This document shows positions 26,954-34,394 of a stretch of DNA of 64,000 nt, piece by piece. The stretch covers positions 14,968 to 78,967 of the forward strand of contig CAMJIA010000002.1 of the NCBI GenBank assembly GCA_946405695.1, written 5' to 3'. The position numbers and the translations under genes are program-made. The notes beneath the pieces were generated by a model. The model worked only from the letters and a program-made list of their open reading frames with translations. It searched no databases and had not been told where the DNA came from. Within the stretch, counting starts at the first letter, position 1; each line of letters begins with the position of its first letter. The DNA comes from an uncultured Prevotellaceae bacterium. Lineage in GTDB: Bacteria; Bacteroidota; Bacteroidia; Bacteroidales; Bacteroidaceae.

Positions 26954-27139
26954 ATGAAAAAGCAATATATCATTCCCGCTACAGACGTTATCGAGATTAA
27001 GGTAACTCAGATGCTGACTACTAGCTTGACTGTGATTGACCCTTCTGATCCTGCAAATCAGTTGGACGAAGGCGATATCCTGTCTCGTGAAGGCGACTTC
27101 GAAGAGGACGACTTCGATATGGGCGAAGAGGATTTCTAA
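26954..27139 (+). CDS. Small acidic protein of unknown function
   Basis: The 61-residue product opens MKKQYIIPATDVIEIKVTQM, then LTTSLTVIDP, and ends in a highly acidic tail (EGDFEEDDFDMGEEDF). The ATG is followed by an AAA-rich start typical of real Bacteroidales genes, and a strong terminator lies 23 nt past the stop, so expression is likely. Short proteins with an MKKxYIxPxT opening are common in Prevotella and Bacteroides but I know no assigned function. It has no signal peptide and no Cys or Gly-Gly site for a classical peptide precursor. It may be co-transcribed with the upstream surface protein. Confidence 0.7.
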   Translation: MKKQYIIPATDVIEIKVTQMLTTSLTVIDPSDPANQLDEGDILSREGDFEEDDFDMGEEDF

Positions 27140-27161
27140 CGATTCGTTATAACACTTATAT

Positions 27162-27205
27162 CATCCGCGAGGCTGGCCCCAGGTCATTGCCTCGCGGATG
27201 TTTTG
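27162..27205 (+). terminator. Terminator after the small acidic-protein gene
   Basis: A perfect 11-bp stem (CATCCGCGAGG at 27162-27172, complement at 27190-27200) is followed by TTTTGT. Confidence 0.88.
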
Positions 27206-27219
27206 TAACATTTGTTACA
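27204..27219. promoter_or_regulatory. Perfect 16-bp palindrome upstream of the xylan operon
   Basis: TGTAACA-TT-TGTTACA lies between the terminator of the previous gene and the hairpin/promoter of the esterase operon, ending about 52 nt before the -7 box. The position and symmetry suit an activator or repressor site. The cognate protein is not known. Confidence 0.45.
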
Positions 27220-27229
27220 TAGCGCAAAG

Positions 27230-27269
27230 TCCGCGACACATGAGGTAAGGTCAGTGTCGCGGATTTTTT
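27230..27269 (+). terminator. Hairpin with T-tract abutting the xylan-operon promoter
   Basis: A perfect 10-bp stem (TCCGCGACAC at 27230-27239, complement at 27254-27263) is followed by six T residues and then directly by G and the -7 box TACCTTTG. It looks like an intrinsic terminator, or a structured operator overlapping the -33 region. Confidence 0.65.
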
Positions 27270-27270
27270 G

Positions 27271-27278
27271 TACCTTTG
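27271..27278 (+). promoter_or_regulatory. -7 box for the ten-gene xylan operon
   Basis: TACCTTTG followed by CAG, 44 nt before the esterase ATG. The 18 nt GGATTTTTTGTACCTTTG here are identical to those at the GH97 promoter (44772-44789). Confidence 0.78.
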
Positions 27279-27322
27279 CAGTGTTAAACCATACTAACTA
27301 ACCAATTAAGATATTGAGTGAA

Positions 27323-28831
27323 ATGAAAAAACTGTTTCTGTTGATGCCGCTGATGGCATTATTGGTGGGCTGCGCTTGCGATGACGAGGAAGCGCTGAGT
27401 CCTGTATTGACTGTTGAAGGCGGTCAGATTCAAGGTGTGCGAGCAGAGAACCCTGGTGTGTATGTCTTCAAGGGCATTCCCTATGCTGCAGCACCCATTG
27501 GCGACCTGCGCTGGCGTGAGCCACAGCCCGTTGAGGCGTGGGACAGCGTGAAGGTGTGCGACAAGTTCGGACATCCTGGCTATCAGAGCGTCCACTATCC
27601 TGGCTTCTATACCTCAGAATGGGGTTATGGCGATGAGGCACCCTACAGCGAGGACTGCCTGTATCTGAACGTATGGACCAAGGCCCCTGGAGAGGTGGAT
27701 AAGAAGCTGCCTGTAGCCCTGTGGATTCATGGTGGAGGCTATCGTGAGGGCTGGGGCTCAGAACCAGAGTTCGACGGACAGGAGTGGGCATCGAAGGATG
27801 TCGTCCTCGTCACCATCAACTATCGTCTGGGCATCTTTGGCTTCATGACCTATCCTGAACTGTCTGCAGAGAGTCCCAACCACGTCAGTGGTAACTATGG
27901 CATCCTCGACCAGATACAGTCGCTGAAGTGGGTGAAGGAGAACATCGCCCAGTTTGGTGGCGACCCCAACAACGTCACCATCTTCGGACAGAGTGCTGGT
28001 GCTGGTAGCGTCCGTACCCTTTGCGAGAGTCCGCTGGCTCGTGGCCTGTTCCACAAGGCAGTCATCATGAGTGGTGGAGGAATCAATATCCCTGCTAAGG
28101 ATGGCGAGGAGGCTAAGTCTGTTACCCCAATGAACAAGTTCTTCACCTACAACCCCACACTTGCTGAGAGCGAGGCAGAGACCAAGATGGTGATGGACTG
28201 GGCTGGACTGACAGACCTGAAGGCCCTGCGTGCTGCCTCTACGGAGTTGCTCTATACCATTCCGCAGTTGTACAACATGGTGAACAAGAGCGATGTGTTC
28301 GTCATGCAGCGTCCCATCGTCGATGGCTACGTGTCGCTGAAGAGTTTCGATGCTGCTACCCGTGAAGGAACCATTGCCGATGTACCCTATATGATTGGCT
28401 ATACGCTGAACGACATGGGTTCCATGGGTCCTGGCATTGCCGAGTTCTGTAAGGTGCGTCAGAGTCAGGGTGCCCAGGCTTGGGCCTACGAGTTCTGTCG
28501 TAAGTTGCCTGATGATGGCAAGCATCCTGCTATCACCAGTCGTCTGAAGGGAGCCTTCCACTCCAGCGACCTGTGGTTTGTCTTCAAGTCGCTGAAGCAC
28601 TGTTGGCGTCCTTGGACACAGGGCGACTGGGACCTGTCAGAGAAGATGCTGACAGCCTGGACCAACTTTGCCAAGTACAGCAATCCTAATGGCAACGAAA
28701 ACCAAAACGAAAAACTGGGTTGGGAACCCTGCACCACAGAGAAGCCTCACTTCATGCGCTTCAAGCTGGACGACAAGGATGCTGAGGCCTCAGACATGGG
28801 TGACTTCCTGGTTGACGAGATACAAAAGTAA
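27323..28831 (+). CDS. Type-B carboxylesterase, lipoprotein
   Basis: The 502-residue protein starts at the ATG at 27323 (MKKLFLLMPLMALLVGC); an in-frame TTG nine bases upstream is less likely. A lipobox LVGC suggests a lipoprotein. The alpha/beta-hydrolase signatures are EDCLYLNVW near residue 110 and FGQSAGAGS with the nucleophile Ser near 224. The family is broad (CE10-like). In a xylan operon it probably removes acetyl or aromatic ester groups, but the substrate is inferred from neighbours only. It is the first gene of an operon with gaps of 0-70 nt through to 44715. Confidence 0.85.
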   Translation: MKKLFLLMPLMALLVGCACDDEEALSPVLTVEGGQIQGVRAENPGVYVFKGIPYAAAPIGDLRWREPQPVEAWDSVKVCDKFGHPGYQSVHYPGFYTSEWGYGDEAPYSEDCLYLNVWTKAPGEVDKKLPVALWIHGGGYREGWGSEPEFDGQEWASKDVVLVTINYRLGIFGFMTYPELSAESPNHVSGNYGILDQIQSLKWVKENIAQFGGDPNNVTIFGQSAGAGSVRTLCESPLARGLFHKAVIMSGGGINIPAKDGEEAKSVTPMNKFFTYNPTLAESEAETKMVMDWAGLTDLKALRAASTELLYTIPQLYNMVNKSDVFVMQRPIVDGYVSLKSFDAATREGTIADVPYMIGYTLNDMGSMGPGIAEFCKVRQSQGAQAWAYEFCRKLPDDGKHPAITSRLKGAFHSSDLWFVFKSLKHCWRPWTQGDWDLSEKMLTAWTNFAKYSNPNGNENQNEKLGWEPCTTEKPHFMRFKLDDKDAEASDMGDFLVDEIQK

Positions 28832-28863
28832 CACACAATAACACACAAACAAAGGATAAGACT

Positions 28864-30861
28864 ATGAAAAAACTGACCTTGTTTTCCCTTTTTGCCCTGT
28901 TGCCAATGGCAATGGTGGCACAACCCCGCTGCAATGCGGACGGAACGGTGACGTTCCAGTATAAGAACGAGAACGCCAAGAACGTGCAGGTCGACGTTCA
29001 GTTTGCTGGACGTAAAGACATGACGCGTGGCGCTGATGGATTGTGGACAGTAACCCTTGGTCCTGCTGCCCCTGACATGTATCCCTACTGCTTCATCGTT
29101 GATGGCGTCAGCGTGATGGACCCAGAGAATCCGCAGTACTTCCCCAACGAAGGCTTTAAGAACAGTCTGCTGGAAATCCCCTCTCGCGACAAGAATAGTG
29201 CATTGCCCCACGATATTTCCAATGTGTCGCATGGTAGGGTAGAGTATGTCAGCTACTACTCGAAGACCATTGGTGCCACTAACCATGCTGTCGTCTATCT
29301 GCCACCCGGCTACATGATGGACTTCCAGAAGCGTTACCCTGTGTTCTACCTCATCAGCGGTACTACCGATACGGAGGAGGTGTACTACAAGGTGGGCCGT
29401 GTGAACTATATCATGGACAACCTGCTGGCTGCTGGCCAGGCTAAGGAGATGATTGTCGTGATGCCCTATGGTAACCCCATGAAGCTGAAGAAGCAGGATG
29501 CCCCCACCACCGTTCCTGATGCTACCACCAAGGAACACTCGGAGGCGATTGCTGCCCAGATGCGCTTTGGTGGCGACCCCTTCAGTCAGGACCTGCTCAA
29601 CGACCTGATGCCGTATATCGAACAGAACTATCGTACCAAGGCTGATAAAGATAATCGTGCCATTGGTGGCTTCTCGCGTGGTGGCAACCAGGCGTTGTTC
29701 AATGGCTTGACGAACCTTGACAAGTTCTCGTATCTGTGCTCCTACAGCTCGTTCACATCGACAGACATTCCCAATGTCTATGACCAGGCTGAGGATACCA
29801 ACAAGAAGATACGCCTGTTCTGGTTGGGTGTGGGTACTGACGACTTCCTCTATGGCAATGCCCGTGACTATATGGAGTTCCTCGACAAGAAGGGCATCCG
29901 TACCGTCAAGGAGTTTACCAACGATAAGTTCGGCCACACATGGATGAATGCCAAGTACTTCCTGGCTAAGACCCTGCCCCTGCTCTTCAACAAGAAGGCT
30001 GCAGAGAACGCCATGAAGAACGGACAGCCTGCTCCTGCCAAGACGGGTCAGGAACAGCAGTTCACCCCAGGTGTGATGGCTCGTCTGTTCCCCAAACCTA
30101 TCATATCGCCTGAATATACTGAGCAGGGCATCATCTTCCGTTTCAAGGCCCCAGAGGCTCAGAAGGTGGAGCTGGCCTGCGAGATTGCTCCAGAGAATTT
30201 CGCTATGCAGCGTGACTCTGATGGTGTGTGGACAACAACCCTCACCGACTTCCTCTTCGAGACGTTTAAGTACTGCTTCGTCGTGGATGGAACACCTGTG
30301 GCAGACCCCAACAACATGTATCTCTCGCCAGACCAGGGCTTTAAGTTCAGCATCTGCGATAATCCCGCTTCTCCGTTCAACTATGCCTCACAGGGTGATA
30401 TCCCTCATGGACGTATCGCCTACGAGTTGGATCGTGGTGAGGCGTGGTACACCTCTGCGATGCCCCAGCAGGGTCAGGGCATGATGATGCCTGTGATGAT
30501 ACAACTGGTACCAGGTGCAGGTGACACGGTGGAGAGCTGGTTTAAGATAGGTGGCGCTGCTGCCATCGTTGATCGTCTGTTGGCGGATGGCAATACCAAG
30601 CCATGCATCCTGACCACCAGCAACCTTGAATTTATGCAGGGACAGGGTATGCCCCAGATGCCAGGCTTCAGGGTACGCACATTGCGTGCTGACGACTATC
30701 CCACTTGGAGTCAGCGTCGTAGGGCGCTCTTCAAACTGCTGACAGCCATCGGTAAGGAGCCTGCTCCCCAGATGCCTAACTTCGGAGGCGGCTTCGGAGG
30801 CGGCTTTGGTGGCGGCTTCGGCGGAGGTGGCTTCGGTGGAGGCTTCCAAGGCAACGAATAA
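28864..30861 (+). CDS. CE1-like (feruloyl) esterase with duplicated, partly degenerate second half and Gly-rich tail
   Basis: The 665-residue protein has a signal peptide. It has an early-set/CBM48-like domain (about 20-110), then a full esterase D-type hydrolase domain (about 120-385) with the nucleophile in GGFSRGG near residue 271 and the His in FGHTWM near 358. A second early-set domain follows at about 415-505 (GIIFRFKAPEAQKVELA). After it comes a shortened hydrolase-like segment that keeps PHGRIAYELD-type strands but has no GxSxG. It ends in about 26 residues of alternating Phe and Gly repeats. Active homologues release ferulate from arabinoxylan; that role fits GH10 and CE15 next door. 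The second half could bind substrate or be decaying. Confidence 0.85.
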   Translation: MKKLTLFSLFALLPMAMVAQPRCNADGTVTFQYKNENAKNVQVDVQFAGRKDMTRGADGLWTVTLGPAAPDMYPYCFIVDGVSVMDPENPQYFPNEGFKNSLLEIPSRDKNSALPHDISNVSHGRVEYVSYYSKTIGATNHAVVYLPPGYMMDFQKRYPVFYLISGTTDTEEVYYKVGRVNYIMDNLLAAGQAKEMIVVMPYGNPMKLKKQDAPTTVPDATTKEHSEAIAAQMRFGGDPFSQDLLNDLMPYIEQNYRTKADKDNRAIGGFSRGGNQALFNGLTNLDKFSYLCSYSSFTSTDIPNVYDQAEDTNKKIRLFWLGVGTDDFLYGNARDYMEFLDKKGIRTVKEFTNDKFGHTWMNAKYFLAKTLPLLFNKKAAENAMKNGQPAPAKTGQEQQFTPGVMARLFPKPIISPEYTEQGIIFRFKAPEAQKVELACEIAPENFAMQRDSDGVWTTTLTDFLFETFKYCFVVDGTPVADPNNMYLSPDQGFKFSICDNPASPFNYASQGDIPHGRIAYELDRGEAWYTSAMPQQGQGMMMPVMIQLVPGAGDTVESWFKIGGAAAIVDRLLADGNTKPCILTTSNLEFMQGQGMPQMPGFRVRTLRADDYPTWSQRRRALFKLLTAIGKEPAPQMPNFGGGFGGGFGGGFGGGGFGGGFQGNE

Positions 30862-30882
30862 TAGAACAACAATTATAAAAAC

Positions 30883-33441
30883 ATGAAACTCAGAACAAGT
30901 AACCAATCAATTATTTCTTTTAAAAACATATTCCTCATGGCCGGCATCCTGCTGGCCATGAGTTCGCAGTCTGTAAGAGCCGGTTCGCGAGATATCGACG
31001 TCAGTGGTAACAATACGTCTTCGGATTATAAAGAGTATAGTACCGCTTTCAGAATTTCCGCTAGCGACACCGTTAATGTGAAGATGGCGCGCTACTGCTA
31101 TTTCAGTTCAAAGATTACTGGCAGTGGTGTGCTGAATCTTTATGGTGGTGGTGAGCGTTGTTATTTGGGAACTGAGAAGGGTAAGGCATGGCCCGAGTGG
31201 ACGAGTTATACGGGCGATATCCATATCTATCGATTTAAGGAGAATTCTTCGTCGGCAGGCTCTTATGGTGTTCTTCTTGCTCATGGAGGCAAGACGTCAT
31301 CAGCAGAAAATGCTTTGGAAGAAGCAAAGGGCGGTAAAGTAAATCCCTCCATGGCCAATAACCACGTGACACTTCACGAAGGAGCTACGATGACTTGTGA
31401 ATCGGGTACCAGTGCAGGATTCCGCATTGGTGAACTGAATACTGAAGAAGGTTCCACGCTTTCGGGCTACTATAAGAAGTCGAAATCTGCTTATTACCTC
31501 TTGGGAGGTCTGAATACTGACTTTACACTGGCAGGTAGCATCAAACCCACAGACTATGACAATGGGACGCTTGTTGGTATTGTCAAGGAAGGAACGGGAA
31601 CACTGTCTATTACGGGTAACAACAACTATGTAAGTGGTGCCTTGCGCATTCTGCAGGGTAGGGTACTCGTCATGAACAATCGTGCGGAGGCTGAAACTCA
31701 GAAACTGCGTGGTGCCTTGGGTGCCAAAGCCGATGCCAGCGAGGCTATCGCCTACGTCTTCACCAATGGCGTGCTGGGTGGTACAGGTAGCATTGGTGGT
31801 ATGGTCGACAACTATGGAACCATTGAACCTGGTGCTGACGGCATTGGTGTGCTGACGCTGAAGAACTATGCAGCCAGCAAGGCTGCCAACCTCATCGTTC
31901 ATCCATTGTCGCGCCTGCACTTCGAGGTGGCTGCAACAGACAACTACGACCAGCTGCTGGTGGATGGTACGCTGAGTTATAGCAATCTGCAGGAGGACTT
32001 CACGCCAAGCGAGAAGATGCCTATCATCGAGATGACTATTGAGCAGACAGCTAACCTGCCCATCGGTACGGAGTATCGTGTGCTGACTGCTAACAGCAAG
32101 TCTGGCGACTGGCACTTCGACGTGCGTGCCAACAAATACACGTGGGTAGTCGAAGAAAAGGAAGAGAACGGCAAACTAGTCATCGTGGTGCGCCTGGAGT
32201 CGTATAACGACATGGAGACAATTGACGATCCAGATAATCCAGATGAGGCTAACGACCCCATCTATACCATGGGCGCCCTCTATGACGACGGCATCGACGA
32301 TGCCAAGGATAGAAAATCGCTGAAATACTATGCCGCCCAGAACGAGAAGTTTATTGGTGTGGCACTCGCTACCTATAAGGGTCTGGCAAGCGATCGTGAG
32401 ACTGCTGCCAACCAGTTTAACATGATGGTCTGCGAGAACGAGATGAAGTTCGATGCTCTGGAACCCTCACAGAACAGCTTCTCTTTTGGAAGTGCTGACA
32501 ATCTGGTGAGCCTTGCCCAGCAGAACAATATGGCTATTCGCGGCCACTGTCTGGTATGGCACTCACAGGTGGCTGGCTGGGTGTCGTCCGATGGTAAGAA
32601 GAACGACAAGAATTGGACGCGCAAAGAGGCCTTGGAGATTATGAAGAATCACATCACCAAGGTGATGCAGCACTATAAAGGTAAGGTGCGCGAATGGGAT
32701 GTTGTCAACGAGTGTTTGGATGACGACCAGACGACTGTTCGTAGCAATCCTACCAGCTATGACCTGCGCCAGCAGAGCGTCTGGCAGCGTGCCATTGGTG
32801 ACGACTATATCGACTCGGCCTTTGTCTATGCTCATCGTGCCGATCCTGATGCAGAGCTCTACCTCAACGACTATGGTGTAGAACTGCAGGGTAAGGCAAA
32901 GTCGGTAGCGTTCTATAACCTGGCTGTCAGACTGAAGGACAAGGGTATCCCCATCCATGGTGTTGGTCTGCAGTGCCACTTCTCCGTGGGTGAGGTCGAT
33001 GGCGTGAAACTGAACCGTACCATCAAGAGTTTTGCAGAGGCTGGTCTGAAGTGTATCATCACGGAGTTGGACATGGGTATCCCCTCTACCTCTTCTGAGA
33101 ACTTGGAGGAGCAGGCACGTAATTATCGTATGATTACCGATATCGTGCTGAACAACGACAACTGTCCCAGCATGGTCATCTGGGGTATCAAGGATAATGA
33201 CTCGTGGCGTACAAACTCCAATCCGCTGCTCTATGACTCAGGCATGGGTAGGAAGAAGGCTTGGTATTCCGTGCGCTCAGCCCTGCGCCATCGTACGCTG
33301 GACACTGGCATTGGTGCGATTCGTCGCGATGGAATCGCAACGCACAGTACGGTCTTTACCCTCGATGGTCGCCGTGTCAATGCAGAAAGCCTGCAGCCAG
33401 GCCTGTATATCCAGAACGGGAAAAAGGTCGTTGTAAAATAA
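30883..33441 (+). CDS. GH10 endo-beta-1,4-xylanase with long N-terminal beta-strand-repeat region and C-terminal tail
   Basis: The 852-residue protein has a signal segment. Its N-terminal ~420 residues contain an autotransporter-associated-strand type motif (GTGTLSITGNNNYVSGALRI) and are likely a beta-helix or binding region. The GH10 barrel spans about 460-810: GHCLVWHSQ, acid/base Glu in WDVVNECLD near residue 609, and nucleophile Glu in ITELDMG near 727. The last ~30 residues (FTLDGRRVNAESLQPGLYIQ and the KKVVVK end) match the tails of the proteins at 25406 and 38060. It cleaves the xylan backbone outside the cell. Export by type IX secretion is plausible but not shown. Confidence 0.93.
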   Translation: MKLRTSNQSIISFKNIFLMAGILLAMSSQSVRAGSRDIDVSGNNTSSDYKEYSTAFRISASDTVNVKMARYCYFSSKITGSGVLNLYGGGERCYLGTEKGKAWPEWTSYTGDIHIYRFKENSSSAGSYGVLLAHGGKTSSAENALEEAKGGKVNPSMANNHVTLHEGATMTCESGTSAGFRIGELNTEEGSTLSGYYKKSKSAYYLLGGLNTDFTLAGSIKPTDYDNGTLVGIVKEGTGTLSITGNNNYVSGALRILQGRVLVMNNRAEAETQKLRGALGAKADASEAIAYVFTNGVLGGTGSIGGMVDNYGTIEPGADGIGVLTLKNYAASKAANLIVHPLSRLHFEVAATDNYDQLLVDGTLSYSNLQEDFTPSEKMPIIEMTIEQTANLPIGTEYRVLTANSKSGDWHFDVRANKYTWVVEEKEENGKLVIVVRLESYNDMETIDDPDNPDEANDPIYTMGALYDDGIDDAKDRKSLKYYAAQNEKFIGVALATYKGLASDRETAANQFNMMVCENEMKFDALEPSQNSFSFGSADNLVSLAQQNNMAIRGHCLVWHSQVAGWVSSDGKKNDKNWTRKEALEIMKNHITKVMQHYKGKVREWDVVNECLDDDQTTVRSNPTSYDLRQQSVWQRAIGDDYIDSAFVYAHRADPDAELYLNDYGVELQGKAKSVAFYNLAVRLKDKGIPIHGVGLQCHFSVGEVDGVKLNRTIKSFAEAGLKCIITELDMGIPSTSSENLEEQARNYRMITDIVLNNDNCPSMVIWGIKDNDSWRTNSNPLLYDSGMGRKKAWYSVRSALRHRTLDTGIGAIRRDGIATHSTVFTLDGRRVNAESLQPGLYIQNGKKVVVK

Positions 33442-33491
33442 ACAGAACCCTATCAACGTTATAATAGTAAATAGTAAGAAACACAATAATT

Positions 33492-34394
33492 ATGAAGAAG
33501 ATTCTCTTTTCAGTATGTATGCTGTGCATGGCTGCAGTAGCGATGGCACAGGGTGACGCCTTGAAGTCGAAGATAGTGGAAGATGGTGGTCAGGGGCCTT
33601 ATAAGGCCATCATGACGGAGGTTCCTGGTCTGCAGGCTCATACTGTCTTTGTCCCACAGGACTTGTCGAAGTTTGGTAAGAAGAATCCGTTGCCTGTCCT
33701 TGTATGGGGCAATGGTGCCTGCACCAACTCTCCTTGGGAGCACTTTAAGTTCCTCAACGAGATTGCCAGCTATGGCTTCATCGTGGTGGCTACTGGTTAT
33801 ATCCCCATGGAGGAAGTGCCTTATCAGGGTCCGATGTCTACCACCCAGCAGCAGATAGAGAGCATCGACTGGGTGTTTGCACAGAACAAGGACAAGTCTT
33901 CACCTTATTATAATAAGATAGACACCAAGCATATCTGTCTGTCAGGTATGTCGTGTGGTGGTCTGCAGACGCTGTTCAACTGTGCTGACTCTCGTGTAAC
34001 GACATTGATGATTTGCAACAGTGGTCTGTTCAAGCGCTCCAATGCCGCTCAGGCTGTTGGTGGCATGCCCATGCCTCCGAAGGAGAAGCTGAAGGAGATC
34101 CATACGCCCATCATGTACCTGTTGGGTGGCAAGACCGATATCGCCTATGAGAATGGTATGGACGACTTCCACCTCATTGACCATGTGCCCGCATGTGCTT
34201 GTAACTTCCCTGTAGGTCATGGTGGTACCTATCGCCAGCCTCATGGTGGTGAGTTCAGCGTGGTGGCACTGGCCTGGTTGCAGTGGCAACTGAAGGGTGA
34301 CCAGCAGGCTGCTAAGATGTTCCGTGGTAACGACTGCGAACTGTCGAAGCGCAAGGATTGGACGATTGAGAAGAATGCTTTATTTGACAAATAA
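33492..34394 (+). CDS. Secreted alpha/beta hydrolase (esterase-like)
   Basis: The 300-residue protein has a signal peptide (ILFSVCMLCMAAVAMAQ) and an alpha/beta-hydrolase core: PLPVLVWGNGAC near residue 75, nucleophile in LSGMSCGG near 154, and a His in FPVGHGGTYRQPHGG near 240. The family resembles PET-hydrolase/chlorophyllase-like and acetyl-xylan-esterase-like enzymes. The exact ester is unknown. Its stop codon abuts the GH3 start with no intervening base (34394/34395), suggesting translational coupling. Confidence 0.78.
   Translation: MKKILFSVCMLCMAAVAMAQGDALKSKIVEDGGQGPYKAIMTEVPGLQAHTVFVPQDLSKFGKKNPLPVLVWGNGACTNSPWEHFKFLNEIASYGFIVVATGYIPMEEVPYQGPMSTTQQQIESIDWVFAQNKDKSSPYYNKIDTKHICLSGMSCGGLQTLFNCADSRVTTLMICNSGLFKRSNAAQAVGGMPMPPKEKLKEIHTPIMYLLGGKTDIAYENGMDDFHLIDHVPACACNFPVGHGGTYRQPHGGEFSVVALAWLQWQLKGDQQAAKMFRGNDCELSKRKDWTIEKNALFDK

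Noticed and set aside
26954..27139. RiPP or bacteriocin precursor
   Set aside because: No Gly-Gly cleavage site, no Cys/Ser/Thr-rich core and no maturase or ABC-peptidase gene nearby; the acidic tail is not typical.
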